Positions 57,201 to 60,200 of a stretch of 64,000 bases of DNA are shown in pieces (position 1 is the stretch's first letter; the number at the start of each line of letters is the position of its first letter). This DNA is from Corella eumyota. Taxonomy: Eukaryota; Chordata; Ascidiacea; Phlebobranchia; Corellidae. Under the pieces are notes generated by a model. The model made no database searches. It saw nothing but the letters and a program-made list of their open reading frames with translations, and was not told the DNA's origin. A program made the translations under genes and the position numbers. The stretch spans positions 3,968,001 through 4,032,000 of the forward strand of contig OY720102.1 in NCBI GenBank assembly GCA_963082875.1, in the 5' to 3' direction.

Positions 57201-60200
57201 AATATCCTGTGATGTTCTGTTGTTGTATTTCTATAAAAAAAAATTTTGGTATACATCAAATTTTTGCAACTTGGATACTTTATAATATTTACATATTAAA
57301 ATTTGATTTACCTTCCTTTGATGCATTTAATATTTTGTAAACTCTGCTTGCCCAGGGACCACCTTTTCCATTATATTTACATGAATTAGAGGGACCATAT
57401 TTAGAATAAGTGTCTTGTGCAGTAGAATCGCTAGCACACCAACCACCATCCTAATCAATTTTTTTCCAGTATTACCAAGAAAATGAATCCAAATGTAAAA
57501 AATTCTGAAAAAATATTACCTGCACTGCAAACACTTGATATCCGCGAGAAAATGCTACAACAGCACATTTCAACACTGCATCAACCCTTGTTGTAAAAGT
57601 GTCATCTAACAAATAAGATGTTTTTTCCATCGTCTTGATTGCTCTCACACCTTCATCCCTCCAACATCTCCAGTTACTGTAGGTGACTGTTAAAACAATT
57701 AGCTTTTGGACAAAGTATAAAACACAATAAATAAAAATTTAGCCAATTCATTTTCAATCACAATTTTGAACCCTTTTAAGTTTTACCCCCTCTCCCCCCT
57801 CAAAAATAGTTTACTATTATGTTAAGAAAATACTTTTTATGTTGTATGTGTTAACAAATCCAGATTTTGATAGAGTTCCATCATCAGCAAAAGTAACATT
57901 CATTGTTCTTGGAATTGCATTGACAGGCAAGCCTGTTAAATAACAATATAATGATCAATTACCTTTCTAGTTATTGAGTTATTAATGTATAATTTTATTT
58001 GTAAATTATGCTTGTTTTAAGCAATGCAGGATATCTTTTACTTAGTATTTAAAACAACCAAGTATTTATTATTAAACCTTTTCCACCAACTATTTTGTAC
58101 ACTCTGTTTGCCGAAGGACCCCCTTTCCCACTTCCAGTACAAGCACTTGAGCCCCCATAATCATCGTAAGTGTCAACAGCATCAACAGAACTGGAACACA
58201 AACCTCCACCCTAGACATAAATGAGATACCACTTATTGTGCTCTATATGTCATGTGGTTATTTAAAAGTCTATTATAATCATCAATGAAGTAAATAAAAA
58301 AATAAAGGCAAACCTGAAGACCAAAAACAGTGTAATTTCTCATATAAGCAACAACAGCACATTTTATGATTGCATCAGTTCTGGTCAAATAATTTCCAGT
58401 TAACAAATAAACTGTATTTTCCATGGAAGGCATTGTATGTACACCTGCTGAAGTCCAGCAGCCCACATCAAGAAATTCAACTAAATTTTACAAATTTGGT
58501 TAAAAAAAGTAAAAACGCTACATAAAAGTATTAGAAGAAAAACAATATCAAAAAAAACATTTTTTGTTTGTTATTATTCCGAATACAAGAATCTTACAAA
58601 CCTTCCATAGTAGCATCTCTAATATCCCCAACATTATCAATCCAGTTGTTAACATTCAGTGTGAGATTAATACTCTTAGTTATTGGTTCATTTGGTCGTT
58701 CTGTCAAAAAATAAAAATAATGAAACTGACAATAACTTATAAATATTAGCCAATATTAAAGTTGTGTATATATATATATATAAAAACTCCAAAAATAAAT
58801 ACAATTTACAATACTGTATAAAAATAATTTAGCGTTATTTTAACTTGGTTTTGATAAATACCAGTTATTGACCCTTCCCCGACAAAAAGTTGGTAAACTT
58901 GATTTGCCCAAGGGCCTCCTTTACCACCAGTCCTACAATCTGTTGATTTCCCATATTTTTCATAATCATTAATAGCTGTCAATGAGCCTGCACACCATCC
59001 ACCATCCTTAATTTATCACAAAATATTTAATAAAAATATTTTAACTTTGCTGATTAAAAAAATTAGATTTAAAAAAAAACTCAAGTAATCGTTCATTAAT
59101 CAATTTACAAATTTTATGGAAAAAATGATTTACAAAAAATTTAAAAATATTAATTGATCAAACATATATACACTAACAAAATAGGTTGCTTTCCCTATTA
59201 ACCTGAATAGCAAATGCAGTAAAGTTGCGAAGATATGCTGATACTGCACACTTAAGAATGGCGTCTTCTCGTAAAGCGTATGCTCCTTCTAATAAGTAAT
59301 TAGTAGATTCCATTGTGGCTATTGCTCTGTTAGCTGTGTCTCTCCAACAACCTAATTCCTTGTAAGGTACTAAAACCAAAACAGTAATAAGATTTTAAAT
59401 TTCAGCTTAAAATTTCTTTTACACAACAGCAAAAATATATGTGTAAACATAATCTCTACTGTAATAATAGGTTAAAATAATATTCTCTACTAAAACCTTA
59501 AGTTTTAATACCACAAAATACTTATATATATGGATAATTTTTATTAAACAATATACCCTCCACTTCAGCTTTAAGTACAAGGCCTTTTTTAGACAGTCCG
59601 CCATTTTGATTTAAAGTCACATTTAAAGAACCAAATACTGTGTCTGGTGGAAGAGTTGGTGCACTGGTTGATAAAACTTGATAAAAACGAAAAAAACATC
59701 AAAATTGAGTTTAAAATCAAATTACAAAAAATAAATTCATTTTACAGTTGAATTAGGAGAAAAATTTTCTCATGGCCTTTAACAGGTAACCTCTATAGAT
59801 TTTATTGTGAAGTAAAAGCAAGATGAAAATTACCATCACATATAGTAATGCTCCTACCAACTGAGTCACATAGTATTTCCGAAAGTTAGATCTTTGTTTT
59901 AAAAGCTTAATTCCTAGTTAAAATGAAATAAACCAGAGTTTTAAATATTCATGAAATAAAAAACTTTACCTGCGTTAGTAGTTTCAGTCGTTTCACCCCC
60001 AGGACCTTGACCACAATTTTTAACAGCACTTGGAAAATTACATACTCCAATTGCAGGATCAAAAACAGTGCCAGGAGCACAAGGCCTTAAATACAATATC
60101 CCATTTCCACACTGCCAAAAATACACATCAACAACAAATAAATTTCATTTTTAATATAGTCTTATAAATTATAATTGCCTAACTAAAAAATGTGTTTTGC

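Noticed and set aside
58024-58224. Plus-strand 66-codon open frame
   Set aside because: It is antisense to SWT2 exon B, with no independent coding signature.
58764-58783. TA dinucleotide run as a meaningful repeat
   Set aside because: It is a short simple repeat in an intron, expected in AT-rich DNA.
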